Shown: positions 34,653 to 44,396 of the stretch, piece after piece
Position numbering within the stretch: the first letter of the stretch is position 1
Layout: every line of letters begins with the position of its first letter
Assembly: GCF_003019815.1 (NCBI RefSeq)
Contig: NZ_CP027773.1
Location: forward strand, 3,173,001-3,237,000
Source of the DNA: Variovorax sp. PMC12
GTDB taxonomy: Bacteria; Pseudomonadota; Gammaproteobacteria; Burkholderiales; Burkholderiaceae_C
Direction of reading: 5' to 3'
Length of the DNA stretch: 64,000 nt
The notes under the pieces: generated by a model
Told to the model about the DNA's origin: nothing
Database searches by the model: none
The model's input: only the letters and a program-made list of their open reading frames with translations
Made by a program: the position numbers and the translations under genes

Positions 34653-35843
34653 ATGCGTGAAGCCGTCATAGTTTCCACCGCCCGCACCCCGCTCACCAAG
34701 GCGCACCGCGGCGAATTCAACATCACCCCCGGCCCCACGCTGGCGGCCTTCGCCGTGAAGGCGGCGGTGGAACGCTCGGGCCTCGACCCCGCGCTGATCG
34801 AGGACGCGATCCTCGGCTGCGGCTACCCGGAAGGCACCACCGGCCGCAACATCGCGCGCCAGGCCATCATCCGCGCGGGCCTGCCGATCGGCATTGCCGG
34901 CACCACGGTGAACCGCTTCTGCGCCTCGGGCCTGCAGGCGATTGCCATGGCCGCGGGCCGCATCGTGGTGGACGGCGCGCCGGCCATGATCGCGGGCGGC
35001 GTGGAAAGCATCTCGCAGATCCGCTCGCGCAGCGCCACCGACAGCGGCGACAGCGGCATGGACCCGTGGATCGTCGAGCACAAGCCCGAGCTGTACATGG
35101 CGATGATCGAAACCGCCGACATCGTGGCCAAGCGCTACAACATCAGCCGCGAGTCGCAGGACCGCTTCTCCGCCGAGAGCCAGCGCCGCACCGAAGAAGC
35201 GCAGATCGCCGGCCGCTACAAGGACGAGATCGTCGCCTGCACCACCACCATGGCCGTGACCGACAAGGAGACCAAGGAAGTCACCTACCGCGAAGTGACG
35301 GCCACCGAGGACAACTGCAACCGCCGCGGCACCACCTACGAGGCGCTCGCCAAGCTGAAGCCCGTGATGGGCGAGGACAAGTTCGTCACCGCCGGCAATG
35401 CCTCGCAGCTGTCCGATGGCGCATCGGCCTGCGTGCTGATGGAAGCCAAGGACGCGGAGCGCGCCAACATCAAGGCGCTGGGCGCCTTCCGCGGCCTGGC
35501 CGTGGCCGGCTGCGAGCCCGACGAAATGGGCATCGGCCCGGTGTTCGCGGTGCCCAAGCTGCTCGCGCGCCACGGCCTCAAGGTGCAGGACATCGGCCTG
35601 TGGGAACTCAACGAAGCCTTCGCCTCGCAGTCGATCTACTGCCAGGACAAGCTGGGCATTCCGTCGGAGCTGCTCAACGTGAACGGCGGCGCCATCTCCA
35701 TCGGCCATCCCTTCGGCATGACCGGCGCGCGCCTCGCGGGCCATGTGCTCATCGAAGGCAAGCGCCGCGGCGCGAAGTACGCCGTGGTCACGATGTGCAT
35801 CGCCGGCGGCATGGGCGCTGCCGGTCTCTTTGAAATCTATTGA
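34653..35843 (+). CDS. acetyl-CoA acyltransferase (beta-ketothiolase)
   Basis: A 396-residue thiolase of the degradative type that cleaves 3-ketoacyl-CoA with CoA. Catalytic residues are Cys90 (VNRFCASGLQ), His352 (SIGHPFGMTG) and Cys382 (MCIAGGMGAA). The start at 34653 has a CAGGAGA site 6 nt upstream. Positioned between the hydratase/dehydrogenase and the acyl-CoA dehydrogenases, it corresponds to PimB in the pimeloyl-CoA cluster. The gap to the next gene is 10 nt. Confidence 0.94.
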   Translation: MREAVIVSTARTPLTKAHRGEFNITPGPTLAAFAVKAAVERSGLDPALIEDAILGCGYPEGTTGRNIARQAIIRAGLPIGIAGTTVNRFCASGLQAIAMAAGRIVVDGAPAMIAGGVESISQIRSRSATDSGDSGMDPWIVEHKPELYMAMIETADIVAKRYNISRESQDRFSAESQRRTEEAQIAGRYKDEIVACTTTMAVTDKETKEVTYREVTATEDNCNRRGTTYEALAKLKPVMGEDKFVTAGNASQLSDGASACVLMEAKDAERANIKALGAFRGLAVAGCEPDEMGIGPVFAVPKLLARHGLKVQDIGLWELNEAFASQSIYCQDKLGIPSELLNVNGGAISIGHPFGMTGARLAGHVLIEGKRRGAKYAVVTMCIAGGMGAAGLFEIY

Positions 35844-35853
35844 GGAGCCCGCG

Positions 35854-37062
35854 ATGGACCTGAACTTCACGACCGAAGAAGAAGCCTTCCGCAGCGAAGT
35901 GCGCGCCTTCCTGGCCGCCAAGCTGCCGGTGCGGCTGTCCGAGAAAGTGCGCAGCGGCAAGATCCTCGAGAAGGCCGACATGCAGGAATGGCACGCCATC
36001 CTCAACGAGCGCGGCTGGCTCGCCAACCACTGGCCCGAGCAGTACGGCGGCCCGGGCTGGACGGCGGTCGAGAAGTTCATCTTCGAGAACGAATGCGCGC
36101 TGGCCTTCGCACCGCGCATCGTGCCCTTCGGCGTGAACATGCTCGGCCCGGTGCTCATCAAGTACGGCAACGAGGCGCAGAAGCAGCATTGGCTGCCGCG
36201 CATCCTGAACGGCGCCGACTGGTGGTGCCAGGGCTATTCGGAACCCGGCGCGGGCTCGGACCTGGCGGCGGTGAAGACCTCGGCCGTGCGCGGCATCGAC
36301 GCGCAGGGCGACCACTACATCGTGAACGGCCAGAAGACCTGGACCACGCTGGGCCAGCACGCCAACATGATCTTCTGCCTGGTGCGCACCAACCGCGAGG
36401 CGAAGAAGCAGGAAGGCATCAGCTTCCTGCTGATCGACATGACATCGCCCGGCGTGGAAGTGCGCCCGATCATCACGCTCGACGGCGAGCATGAGGTGAA
36501 CGAGGTGTTCTTCTCCGACGTGCGCGTGCCCGCCGAGAACCTCGTGGGCGAGGAGAACAAGGGCTGGACCTGCGCCAAGTACCTGCTGACCTACGAGCGC
36601 ACCAACATCGCGGGCGTGGGCTTCTCGGTGGCCGCGCTCGAACAGCTGAAGGGCATTGCCGCCACGCAGACGAAGAACGGCAAGCCGCTGGCGGAAGACC
36701 CGGCCTTCGCTGCGCGCATGGCGCGCGTCGAGATCGACCTGGAGAACATGAAGACCACCAACCTGCGCGTGATCGCGGCGGTGGCAGGCGGCGGCGTGCC
36801 GGGCGCGGAAAGCTCGATGCTGAAGATCCGCGGCACCGAGATCCGCCAGGAGATTTCTTCGCTGGCCCGCCGCGCGATGGGCGTGTACGGCCGCCCCTTC
36901 ATCGCCGAGGCGCTGAAGGACGGGTTCACCGGCGAGACCTTCGGCCCCGACTACGCATCGGCCGCCGCCTCGCGCTACTTCAACAACCGCAAGCTGTCGA
37001 TCTTCGGCGGCTCCAACGAAATCCAGAAGAACATCATCTCCAAGATGATCCTGGGCCTGTAA
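35854..37062 (+). CDS. acyl-CoA dehydrogenase, pimeloyl-CoA dehydrogenase large subunit-like
   Basis: A 402-residue FAD acyl-CoA dehydrogenase. YSEPGAGSDLAAVKTSA is the acyl-CoA/FAD motif, with TTLGQHAN after it and FGGSNEIQKNIISKMILGL at the C-terminus. It resembles the large subunit of the heteromeric pimeloyl-CoA dehydrogenase (PimC) more than ordinary fatty acyl dehydrogenases, and the next gene encodes the small-subunit-like partner. Electrons should pass to the EtfBA encoded later in the cluster. GAGGAG lies 7 nt upstream of the start. Confidence 0.88.
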   Translation: MDLNFTTEEEAFRSEVRAFLAAKLPVRLSEKVRSGKILEKADMQEWHAILNERGWLANHWPEQYGGPGWTAVEKFIFENECALAFAPRIVPFGVNMLGPVLIKYGNEAQKQHWLPRILNGADWWCQGYSEPGAGSDLAAVKTSAVRGIDAQGDHYIVNGQKTWTTLGQHANMIFCLVRTNREAKKQEGISFLLIDMTSPGVEVRPIITLDGEHEVNEVFFSDVRVPAENLVGEENKGWTCAKYLLTYERTNIAGVGFSVAALEQLKGIAATQTKNGKPLAEDPAFAARMARVEIDLENMKTTNLRVIAAVAGGGVPGAESSMLKIRGTEIRQEISSLARRAMGVYGRPFIAEALKDGFTGETFGPDYASAAASRYFNNRKLSIFGGSNEIQKNIISKMILGL

Positions 37063-37072
37063 GGAGAACGGC

Positions 37073-38227
37073 ATGAACTTCGAACACACCGAAGACCGGC
37101 GCATGCTCGCCGACAGCCTGAACCGCTTCATCAGCGAGCAGTACGCGTTCGACGCGCGCGACCGCATCGCGAAGTCGGAGCACGGGTTCAGCAAGGAAAT
37201 CTTCCAGCAGTTCGCCGAACTGGGCGTGATCGGCGCGCTGTTCAGCGAGGCCGATGGCGGCTTCGGCGGCGGCGGTTTCGACATTGCCGTGGTCTTCGAG
37301 GCACTGGGCCGCGGCCTGGTGGTCGAGCCGCTGCTCGGCGCGGTGATGGTCGGCGAGGCGCTCAGCGCCGCCGGCACCGATGCGCAGAAAGAAAAGCTCG
37401 CGGACATCATCAACGGCGTGACCGTGGCGGCCTTCGCGCACGACGAGGCCGACACGCACTACGAACGCACGCGCGTGGCCACCAAGGCCGAACGCTCCGG
37501 CGAGGGCTGGGTGCTGCACGGCGCCAAGGCCGTGGTGCCGCAGGGCGAGCAGGCCGACCTGTTCCTGGTCTCGGCCCGCACCTCGGGCAATGTGGACGAC
37601 GAAGCCGGCATCTCGCTGTTCCTCGTGCCCGCGAAGACCGCTGGCCTCACGGTGCGCGGCTGCCCCGCCATCGACGGCGGCCGCGTGGCCGAACTTGCAT
37701 TCGACGGCGTGAAGCTGGGCGCCGACGCACTCCTCGGCGCCGAAGGCCAGGGCCATGCGACGCTGGAACGCGCCATCGGCCGCGGCGTGCTCGCGCTGTG
37801 CGCCGAGGCACTGGGCGCGATGGAAGCAGCGAAGACTGCCACGCTGGAATACCTGCGCACGCGCAAGCAGTTCGGCACGCTGATCGGCAGCTTCCAGGCG
37901 CTGCAGCACCGCATGGCCGACCTGCTGCTGGAGATCGAGCAGGCCCGCTCGGCCGTCATCAACGCGGCCGCCGCCATCGACACCGGCGAGCGCCTGGCGC
38001 GCGAGCGCGCGCTGTCGGCCGCCAAGTTCAGCATCGGCCGCATCGGCGCGCTGGTGGCGCAGGAAAGCATCCAGATGCACGGCGGCATCGGCATGACCTG
38101 GGAACTGCCCCTGCCCCACTACGCCAAGCGCCTGGTGATGATCGACCACCAGCTGGGCGACGAAGACCACCACCTGCAGCGCTACATCGCCCTGGGCCAA
38201 GAGTGCGGCAAGGAGGTGGCGGCATGA
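37073..38227 (+). CDS. acyl-CoA dehydrogenase, pimeloyl-CoA dehydrogenase small subunit-like
   Basis: A 384-residue acyl-CoA dehydrogenase that lacks the usual YSEPxAGSD motif; the region reads VTVAAFAHDEADTHY instead, as in small, probably non-catalytic-type subunits. The C-terminal half keeps RKQFGTLIGSFQALQHRMADL, a conserved FAD-contact segment, and IQMHGGIGMTWELPLPHYAKRL. Its location 10 nt after the large-subunit-like gene supports a heteromeric PimCD-type enzyme. The stop overlaps the next start by 4 bp. Confidence 0.86.
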   Translation: MNFEHTEDRRMLADSLNRFISEQYAFDARDRIAKSEHGFSKEIFQQFAELGVIGALFSEADGGFGGGGFDIAVVFEALGRGLVVEPLLGAVMVGEALSAAGTDAQKEKLADIINGVTVAAFAHDEADTHYERTRVATKAERSGEGWVLHGAKAVVPQGEQADLFLVSARTSGNVDDEAGISLFLVPAKTAGLTVRGCPAIDGGRVAELAFDGVKLGADALLGAEGQGHATLERAIGRGVLALCAEALGAMEAAKTATLEYLRTRKQFGTLIGSFQALQHRMADLLLEIEQARSAVINAAAAIDTGERLARERALSAAKFSIGRIGALVAQESIQMHGGIGMTWELPLPHYAKRLVMIDHQLGDEDHHLQRYIALGQECGKEVAA

Positions 38228-39051
38228 GCGACACGACCAACAAGACAGTGCTGATCTCGCAGGAAGGCGCCGTGCGCATCCTGACCAACAGCAACCCCGC
38301 CGCGCGCAACGCGATCACGCCCACGCTGTACGCCGAGCTGAGCGCCGCGCTGGCCGACGCCGAGAAAGACCCCGAGGTGGGCGCCATCGTGTTCACCGGC
38401 GCGGGCGATTTCTTCTGCTCCGGCGGTGACCTGAACCTGCTGGCCAAGCGCCGCGAGCTGCCGGTGGCCGAGCGCCGCCAGATCCTCGAAGGCCTCAACA
38501 ACCTGATCCGCGCGCTGCGCGATTGCGGCAAGCCGGTGATCGCGGCGGTCGAAGGCGGCGCCGCGGGCGCGGGCTTGTCGATGGCGCTGGCCTGCGACAT
38601 GCTGGTGTCGGCGCGCGACGCCTTCTTCACCGTGGCCTACGTCAAGGTCGGCCTCACGCCGGACGGCGGCGCCACGGCCTTCCTGGCGGAGTTCGTCTCG
38701 CGCCAGGTGCTGACCGAGATGTGCCTGACCGGCGACCGCATGCCGGCCGAGCGCCTGCATGCGCTGGGCGCCGTCAACCGCCTGACCGACAAGGGCGCCG
38801 CGCTGGCCGAAGCCATCGCGCTCGCGGCCAAGGTGGCCAGCGGCCCGCAACGCGCCGGCGCGCGCATCAAGACGCTGTGCCGCCAGGCGCACCACGCCAC
38901 GCTGGAAGAGCAGCTCGACGCCGAGGCCGTGTTCATGGTCGAGTCGCAGGGCGATGCCGAAGCAGCCGAAGGCATCGGCGCTTTCCTCGGCAAGCGCAAG
39001 GCCGACTTCGTGGCGCTGCGCCATGCCGGCGGCAAGGCGGACGCGTCCTGA
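38224..39051 (+). CDS. enoyl-CoA hydratase/isomerase family protein
   Basis: A 275-residue crotonase-fold protein. Oxyanion-hole segments GAGDFFCSGGDL (about residue 57) and EGGAAGAGLSMALACD (about 107), and VKVGLTPDGGATAFLAEF with an acidic Asp after the second hole, are consistent with hydratase or isomerase activity. It may handle a ring- or branch-specific step that the FadJ-like enzyme does not. ATGA overlap with the preceding gene; a strong terminator follows, ending the first part of the cluster. Confidence 0.9.
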   Translation: MSDTTNKTVLISQEGAVRILTNSNPAARNAITPTLYAELSAALADAEKDPEVGAIVFTGAGDFFCSGGDLNLLAKRRELPVAERRQILEGLNNLIRALRDCGKPVIAAVEGGAAGAGLSMALACDMLVSARDAFFTVAYVKVGLTPDGGATAFLAEFVSRQVLTEMCLTGDRMPAERLHALGAVNRLTDKGAALAEAIALAAKVASGPQRAGARIKTLCRQAHHATLEEQLDAEAVFMVESQGDAEAAEGIGAFLGKRKADFVALRHAGGKADAS

Positions 39052-39065
39052 CACCCGCCCTGCCC

Positions 39066-39100
39066 GCCCCGTGCGCATGCGCACGGGGCTTTTCGTTTTT
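39066..39100 (+). terminator. intrinsic terminator inside the acyl-CoA cluster
   Basis: Stem GCCCCGTGCGC (39066-39076) pairs perfectly with GCGCACGGGGC (39079-39089), then T-rich TTTTCGTTTTT. It follows the hydratase stop by 14 nt and precedes the CaiB gene start by 12 nt, so the cluster is probably at least two transcripts, or reads through partly. Confidence 0.88.
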
Positions 39101-39112
39101 CCTGGAGTAGCC

Positions 39113-40321
39113 ATGTCCTCGCTGAATTCCTCGCTGCCGCTTGCCGGCGTGCGCGTCCTCGATCTGTCCCGCATCCTGGCGGGCCCCTGGTGCGGCATGG
39201 TGCTGGCCGACATGGGCGCCGAGGTCATCAAGGTGGAGCACCCGGGCCGCGGCGACGACACCCGCGACTGGGGCCTGCGCGTGGGCAAGACCGAGACCGC
39301 CTACTTCAACAGCGTGAACCGCAACAAGCGCTCGGTCACGCTCGACCTGCAGACGCCCGAAGGCCAGCAGCTCGCGCGCGACCTTGCCAGGCAGTGCGAC
39401 GTGGTGATCCAGAACTTCAAGTTCGGCGGCATCGACAAGCTGGGCCTGGGCTACGAGCAGCTGCGCAAGGAGAACCCGGGTCTCATCTACTGCTCGATCT
39501 CCGGCTACGACCGCACCGGCCCCGAAGCAGCGCGCCCCGGCTACGACCTCGTCGTTCAAGGCGAAGCCGGCCTGATGGCGCTGAACGGCGAAGCCGACCA
39601 GCCGCCGCTGAAGTTCGGCGTGGCGGCTGTCGACCTGTTCACCGGCATGTACTCGGCGCAGGCCATCCTGGCCGCGCTGTACCAGCGCGAGAAGACCGGC
39701 AAGGGCCGGCACGTGGAAATGGCGCTGTTCGACTGCGGCCTGATGATCACCGCCTACTACGGCCTCGAGGCGCTGCTGATGGGCGAAGACCCGCCGCGCT
39801 ACGGCAACTCGCATCCGTCGATCGTGCCGTACGGCGTGTTCGACGCGGCCGACGGCCCGCTGGTCATCACCGTGGGCAACAACGCGCAGTTCGCGCGCTT
39901 CTGCACCGAGGTGATCGGCCGGCCCGACCTCGCGGCCGACGAGCGCTTCAAGACCAACATCCTGCGCTCGGCCAACCGCGCGGTGCTGCTGCCCGAGCTG
40001 CACGCCGAACTGGCGAAGCGCCAGCGCGCCGACCTGCTCGAGAAGCTCACCGCCGCCGGCATTCCGTGCGGCGAGGTGCTGGGCCTGCTGGAGGCGCTGC
40101 AATCCAAGCGCGCCACCGACGCCGGCCTGGTCACCACGCAGCCGCACCCGGTGGCCGGCACGGTCAACGTGCTGGCACCGCCCTACCGTTTCGATGGCGA
40201 GCGCCTGCCGGTGCGCAGCGCGCCGCCCACCCTGGGCGAAGGCACGCACGACGTGCTGAAGTCCCTGCTCGGCCTGTCGGATGAAAAGCTGGCGGCGCTG
40301 AAAACGAGTGGCGTCGTCTGA
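39113..40321 (+). CDS. CaiB/BaiF family (family III) CoA transferase
   Basis: A 402-residue CoA transferase that moves CoA between an acyl-CoA donor and a carboxylic acid acceptor. Family features: VRVLDLSRILAGPWCGMVLADMGAEVIKVEHP at the start, an NRNKRSV segment, and the catalytic Asp in VAAVDLFTGMYSAQAIL (about residue 174). It starts 61 nt after the hydratase, just past the terminator, with CTGGAG as a ribosome site. It may activate the same acid as the CoA ligase, or recycle CoA from the product. Confidence 0.9.
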   Translation: MSSLNSSLPLAGVRVLDLSRILAGPWCGMVLADMGAEVIKVEHPGRGDDTRDWGLRVGKTETAYFNSVNRNKRSVTLDLQTPEGQQLARDLARQCDVVIQNFKFGGIDKLGLGYEQLRKENPGLIYCSISGYDRTGPEAARPGYDLVVQGEAGLMALNGEADQPPLKFGVAAVDLFTGMYSAQAILAALYQREKTGKGRHVEMALFDCGLMITAYYGLEALLMGEDPPRYGNSHPSIVPYGVFDAADGPLVITVGNNAQFARFCTEVIGRPDLAADERFKTNILRSANRAVLLPELHAELAKRQRADLLEKLTAAGIPCGEVLGLLEALQSKRATDAGLVTTQPHPVAGTVNVLAPPYRFDGERLPVRSAPPTLGEGTHDVLKSLLGLSDEKLAALKTSGVV

Positions 40322-40361
40322 AGAAGACAGGCGTCCGAATTTCCCAAGTAGACAAGACCCA

Positions 40362-41351
40362 ATGGCATCCCTTTCCCTTCGCAGTCCCGTTCGCCGCGCC
40401 CTTCTCGCCCTCGCCCTGCCCCTGGTGGCCGGCACCGCCTTCGCACAGGCGTGGCCCGCCAAGCCGATCACGCTGATCGTGCCCTTCCCGCCGGGCGGCC
40501 CGACCGACGTGGCCTCGCGCATCGTGGCGCAGAAGATGTCGGTCGCGCTCAAGCAGAACATCGTGATCGACAACCGCAGCGGCGCATCGGGCACCGTGGG
40601 CGCCGCCGCGGCCGCGCGGGCCGCGCCCGACGGCTACACCTTCGTGATGCTGGCCACGCCCACGCTGCTGGCCTCGCACCTGTACGGCCCCACCGGCTAC
40701 GACATCTTCAAGAACTTCACGCCCGTGGGCTCGGTGTACGACCTGCCGATCGTGCTGGTGGTGAACCCCAAGTCGCTGCCCGACGTGAACGGCGTGCAGG
40801 ACCTCATCGCCAAGGCCAAGGCCGAGGGCGGCAAGCTCAACTACACCACCGCCGGCGCCGGCAGCTTCGGCCACCTGACGACCGAGCAGCTCAAGACCAT
40901 CGGCAAGTTCGACATGCAGCACGTGCCCTACCGCGGCAGCGCGCCGGCCGTGACCGACCTGATCGGCGGCCAGGTGCCCGCGATGTTCTCGGACCTGGTG
41001 GGCGTGCTGCCGCACATCAAGGCCGGCAAGCTGCGCGCCATTGCCGTGGGCTCGGGCAAGCGCGTGAGCCTGCTGCCCGACGTGAAGACGGTGGCCGAGC
41101 AAGGCTTCCCCGGCTTCGACGCCACCTCGTGGGGCGGCCTGCTCGCCCCGGCCGGCACGCCCAAGGAAGTGATCGACCGCATGAGCGTCGAGCTGAAGAC
41201 CGCGCTGGCCGACAAGCAGGTGCAGGAGAAGCTGGAGAGCGTGGGCTCCTTCGCGGCCTACCGCACGCCGGCGCAGACGGGTGTGCGCATGCACGAAGAC
41301 TTCGAGCGCTGGGGCAAGGTCATTCGAGACAACCACATCACGAACCAGTAA
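40362..41351 (+). CDS. Bug/TctC family solute-binding protein (cluster copy 1)
   Basis: A 329-residue periplasmic protein. Signal peptide to Ala28 (GTAFA), then QAWPAKPITLIVPFPPGGPTD, DNRSGASGTVG and APDGYTFVML, the Bug ligand-site motifs. Binding proteins of this type capture carboxylates, including dicarboxylates and aromatic acids. No TctA/TctB membrane genes are in the window, so it must share a permease encoded elsewhere or act as a signal-type binding protein. The start is ATG at 40362, 40 nt after the CaiB gene. Confidence 0.92.
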   Translation: MASLSLRSPVRRALLALALPLVAGTAFAQAWPAKPITLIVPFPPGGPTDVASRIVAQKMSVALKQNIVIDNRSGASGTVGAAAAARAAPDGYTFVMLATPTLLASHLYGPTGYDIFKNFTPVGSVYDLPIVLVVNPKSLPDVNGVQDLIAKAKAEGGKLNYTTAGAGSFGHLTTEQLKTIGKFDMQHVPYRGSAPAVTDLIGGQVPAMFSDLVGVLPHIKAGKLRAIAVGSGKRVSLLPDVKTVAEQGFPGFDATSWGGLLAPAGTPKEVIDRMSVELKTALADKQVQEKLESVGSFAAYRTPAQTGVRMHEDFERWGKVIRDNHITNQ

Positions 41352-41406
41352 AACGAACCGGGCCGGCAGGGCCCGGCACTGCGGCGGCACCAAGGAGACA
41401 AAAGAC

Positions 41407-43359
41407 ATGACAGGCAAGCACGAAAACAACTACGGCACCCCGGTCGGCGCACCGTTTCGCCCGGCCCTTCCCGTGCGCAGCCTCGCGGACATCCGCAAGC
41501 TCGAAGAAACGCCGCTCGCGCAGGCGCTCACGGTGCGCAGCACCTACGAGATCTTCCGCAACGCCGGCCATGCCTTCGGCGGCAAGACGGCGCTGACCTT
41601 CCTGCGCACCGGCAACCCGGCCGACGAACCCATCCGCTGGTCGTATGCCGAACTGCTCGCGCGCATCCACCAGACCGCGAACATGCTGCACACGCTGGGC
41701 GTCGGCCCGCAGGACGCCGTGGCCGTGCTGCTGCCCGGCTGCCTGGAGTACCACCTGGCGCTGTGGGGCGGCGAGGCGGCCGGCATCGTGCAGCCGCTGA
41801 ACCCGCTGCTCACCGACGAGAAGCTGGTGGCGCTGATGACTGCCGCGCGTGCCAAGGTGCTGATCGCCTACGGCTCGGACAGCGAATCGGGCATGTGGTC
41901 GAAGGCCATGCGCCTGCGCGGCCAGGTGCCCACGCTGACCACGGTGCTGCGCGTCGCGCCGCATGACGAGGCGCCGGGCGCGGCCGGCCAGTTGCCTGAA
42001 GGGGTCGCCGAGTTCGACGCGCTGCGCGCCGCGCAACCCGACGACCACCTCGTGAGCGGCCGCGACATCGCGCCGACCGACATCGCCGCGTACTTCCACA
42101 CCGGCGGTACCACCGGCGCGCCCAAGCTCGCGCGCCACAGCCACGGCGCGCAGGTATTCACCGCCTGGGCCAGCGTGCAGGTCGCGGGCATGAACGAGCA
42201 GGGCATCTCCATCAACGGCTACCCGCTGTTCCATGTGGCGGGCGTGCTGCCGGCTTCGCTGTCGTCGCTGTCGGCGGGCGTGGAGGTGATCATTCCCACC
42301 ACCTCGCTGCTGCGCAACAAGGAGGTGCTGGCCAACTACTGGAAGCTGGTGGCGCGCTACCGCCCGACTTCGCTGTCGGCCGTGCCCACGGTGCTCGCGG
42401 CGCTGGCCAACGTGCCGCTGGACGGCGCGGACATTTCCTCCATCACTTACTGCCGCACCGGCGCCGCCGTGCTCGCGCCCGAGCTGGCCGCGCGCTTCGA
42501 GCGGCTCTTCGGCCTGCACGTGCATGAAAGCCTGGGCATGACCGAGATGGCCGGCATCTCGACCATCACGCCGCCCGGCGTGAACGGGCCCGCGGGCTGC
42601 GTGGGTTTTCGGCTGCCGTACATGCAGATGCGCGTGGTGGCGCTCGACGAGAACGGCAACGCCACCGACCGCGAGATGCCGCCCGGCGAACAGGGCATGG
42701 TGCTGTTCAAGTCGCCCAACGTGTTCTCGGGCTTCGTGGACCCGGCCGACAACGCCAAGGCCTTCACTGCCGATGGCTGGCTCGCCACCGGCGACCTGGG
42801 CTGGATCGACAGCGAGGAACGGCTCAACCTCACGGGCCGCTCGAAGGACCTGATCATCCGCAGCGGCCACAACATCGACCCCAAGACCATCGAGGACGCG
42901 CTGGGCGCCCACCCCGCCGTGCAGCTGTGCGCCGCCGTGGGAGCGCCCGATGCCTACGCAGGCGAGCTGCCGGTGATCTTCGCGACGCTGGTGCCCGGCG
43001 CATCCGCAACGGAAGAAGAACTGCTGGCCTTCACCGCCGCGCGCGTGGACGAAGCGCCCGCCCGGCCCAAGTGGGTGTCGGTGATCGAGACCATGCCGAT
43101 GACCAACGTCGGAAAAATCTACAAGCCCGAGCTGCGCGCAATGGCCGCGCGGCACGTGGTGGCCGCGACGGTGGCCGAGGCCTGCGCCGCGCTCGGCGTG
43201 CCGGAGGCGGCCCGCCCGGTGGTGAAGACCGAAGGCGAGAGCCTGGTGCGCGTGCTGGTCGACGAGGCAGCGGCCGGCGCGCTGGCCGCGCCGCTGCGCG
43301 AGCGGCTGCAGGCGGCGCTGGAGCCGCTGCCCTTCAAGACGCGCATCGCGCCGCAATGA
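41407..43359 (+). CDS. AMP-dependent acyl-CoA synthetase (pathway-entry CoA ligase)
   Basis: A 650-residue adenylate-forming enzyme that activates an acid with ATP and CoA. Motifs: AYFHTGGTTGAPKLARHSH near residue 230 (P-loop), GMTEMAG, TGDLGWID, GRSKDLIIRSGHNIDPKTIE hinge, and the C-terminal catalytic Lys in NVGKIYKPEL near 570. About 50 residues follow this point beyond the common core. The start at 41407 follows CAAGGAGACA. It sits between the two Bug genes, so the substrate could be the acid they bind. The 4-bp overlap with the next gene supports co-translation. Confidence 0.92.
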   Translation: MTGKHENNYGTPVGAPFRPALPVRSLADIRKLEETPLAQALTVRSTYEIFRNAGHAFGGKTALTFLRTGNPADEPIRWSYAELLARIHQTANMLHTLGVGPQDAVAVLLPGCLEYHLALWGGEAAGIVQPLNPLLTDEKLVALMTAARAKVLIAYGSDSESGMWSKAMRLRGQVPTLTTVLRVAPHDEAPGAAGQLPEGVAEFDALRAAQPDDHLVSGRDIAPTDIAAYFHTGGTTGAPKLARHSHGAQVFTAWASVQVAGMNEQGISINGYPLFHVAGVLPASLSSLSAGVEVIIPTTSLLRNKEVLANYWKLVARYRPTSLSAVPTVLAALANVPLDGADISSITYCRTGAAVLAPELAARFERLFGLHVHESLGMTEMAGISTITPPGVNGPAGCVGFRLPYMQMRVVALDENGNATDREMPPGEQGMVLFKSPNVFSGFVDPADNAKAFTADGWLATGDLGWIDSEERLNLTGRSKDLIIRSGHNIDPKTIEDALGAHPAVQLCAAVGAPDAYAGELPVIFATLVPGASATEEELLAFTAARVDEAPARPKWVSVIETMPMTNVGKIYKPELRAMAARHVVAATVAEACAALGVPEAARPVVKTEGESLVRVLVDEAAAGALAAPLRERLQAALEPLPFKTRIAPQ

Positions 43360-44396
43360 CCCTTTTCAAAACCAAGACCGAGAGACAGAGACAAGTGACG
43401 ACCTTCCGCCTTCCGACCCGCCGCGCCCTGCTGTGCGCCGCCGCTTCCGCCGCCACGCTGTGCGCGCTGTCCCATGCGCAGGCACAGGGCACGTACCCGA
43501 ACAAGCCGATCCGCATGGTCGTGCCCTTCGCCGCGGGCGGCGCCACCGACGTGCTGGCGCGCGTGATCGGCCAGAAGATGTCGGCCGGCATGGGCCAGCC
43601 CGTCGTCATCGACAACAAGCCGGGCGCGGCAGGCATCATCGGCACCGACGCCGTCGCCAAGTCGCCGGCCGACGGCTACACCATCGTGCTGGGCCTGAGC
43701 AACTCGCTCATGACCAACGAGTTCCTCTATGACAAGCTGCCCTACGACACGCAGCGCGACCTCACGCTGGTCTACCAGATCGCGATGGCGCCGCTGGTGC
43801 TGGTGGTGCACCCGAGCGTGCCGGTGAAGACCGGGCCCGAGCTGCTGAAGTACGTCACCGCCAACAAGGGCAAGGTGGCCTACGGCTCCTACGGCGTGGG
43901 CGCATACCCGCACCTGGCCGGCGCGCACATGAGCCTTGCCACGCACGCCGACATGAACCACGTCGCCTACAAGGGCGAGGCGCCGATGATGCAGGACCTG
44001 ATCGGCGGCCAGATCCAGATGGCCTACGCCAGCGCGCTGGTGGCCAAGCCGCACATCGACTCCGGGAAGATCCGCGCCATCGGCGTGAGCGGCGAGCGCC
44101 GCATGAGCACCCTGCCCGACGTGCCCACGCTGGCCGAACAAGGCCTAAAGGACGAGGCCTACCGCGTGACCGGCTGGCTCGCCATTGCGGTGCCCGCCAG
44201 GACGCCCAAGCCCATCGTGGACCGCATCGCCGAAGAAGTGCGCAAGGCCACGCAACAGCCCGACGTGCGCGAGCGCGTGGCGGCCATGGGCTTCGAGATC
44301 AAGGACAGCTCGCCCGAGCTCTTCGCCAACGCCTGGAAGGCGGAGCGCCCGGTGTGGGAGCGGCTCATCAAGCAGTCGGGCGCCAAGCTCGAGTAA
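43356..44396 (+). CDS. Bug/TctC family solute-binding protein (cluster copy 2)
   Basis: A 346-residue periplasmic protein with QGTYPNKPIRMVVPFAAGGATD, DNKPGAAGIIGTDAVAKSPADGYT and PHLAGAHMSL motifs. ATG 43356 overlaps the ligase stop (ATGA). An in-frame GTG at 43395 would give a shorter 333-residue form with a tidier signal peptide (TTFRLPTRRALLCAAASAA) and cannot be excluded. Two different Bug proteins in one catabolic cluster suggest two related acids or an enantiomer pair. The 50 nt after it contain a TTCATTC-type tandem run with no other feature. Confidence 0.9.
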   Translation: MTLFKTKTERQRQVTTFRLPTRRALLCAAASAATLCALSHAQAQGTYPNKPIRMVVPFAAGGATDVLARVIGQKMSAGMGQPVVIDNKPGAAGIIGTDAVAKSPADGYTIVLGLSNSLMTNEFLYDKLPYDTQRDLTLVYQIAMAPLVLVVHPSVPVKTGPELLKYVTANKGKVAYGSYGVGAYPHLAGAHMSLATHADMNHVAYKGEAPMMQDLIGGQIQMAYASALVAKPHIDSGKIRAIGVSGERRMSTLPDVPTLAEQGLKDEAYRVTGWLAIAVPARTPKPIVDRIAEEVRKATQQPDVRERVAAMGFEIKDSSPELFANAWKAERPVWERLIKQSGAKLE

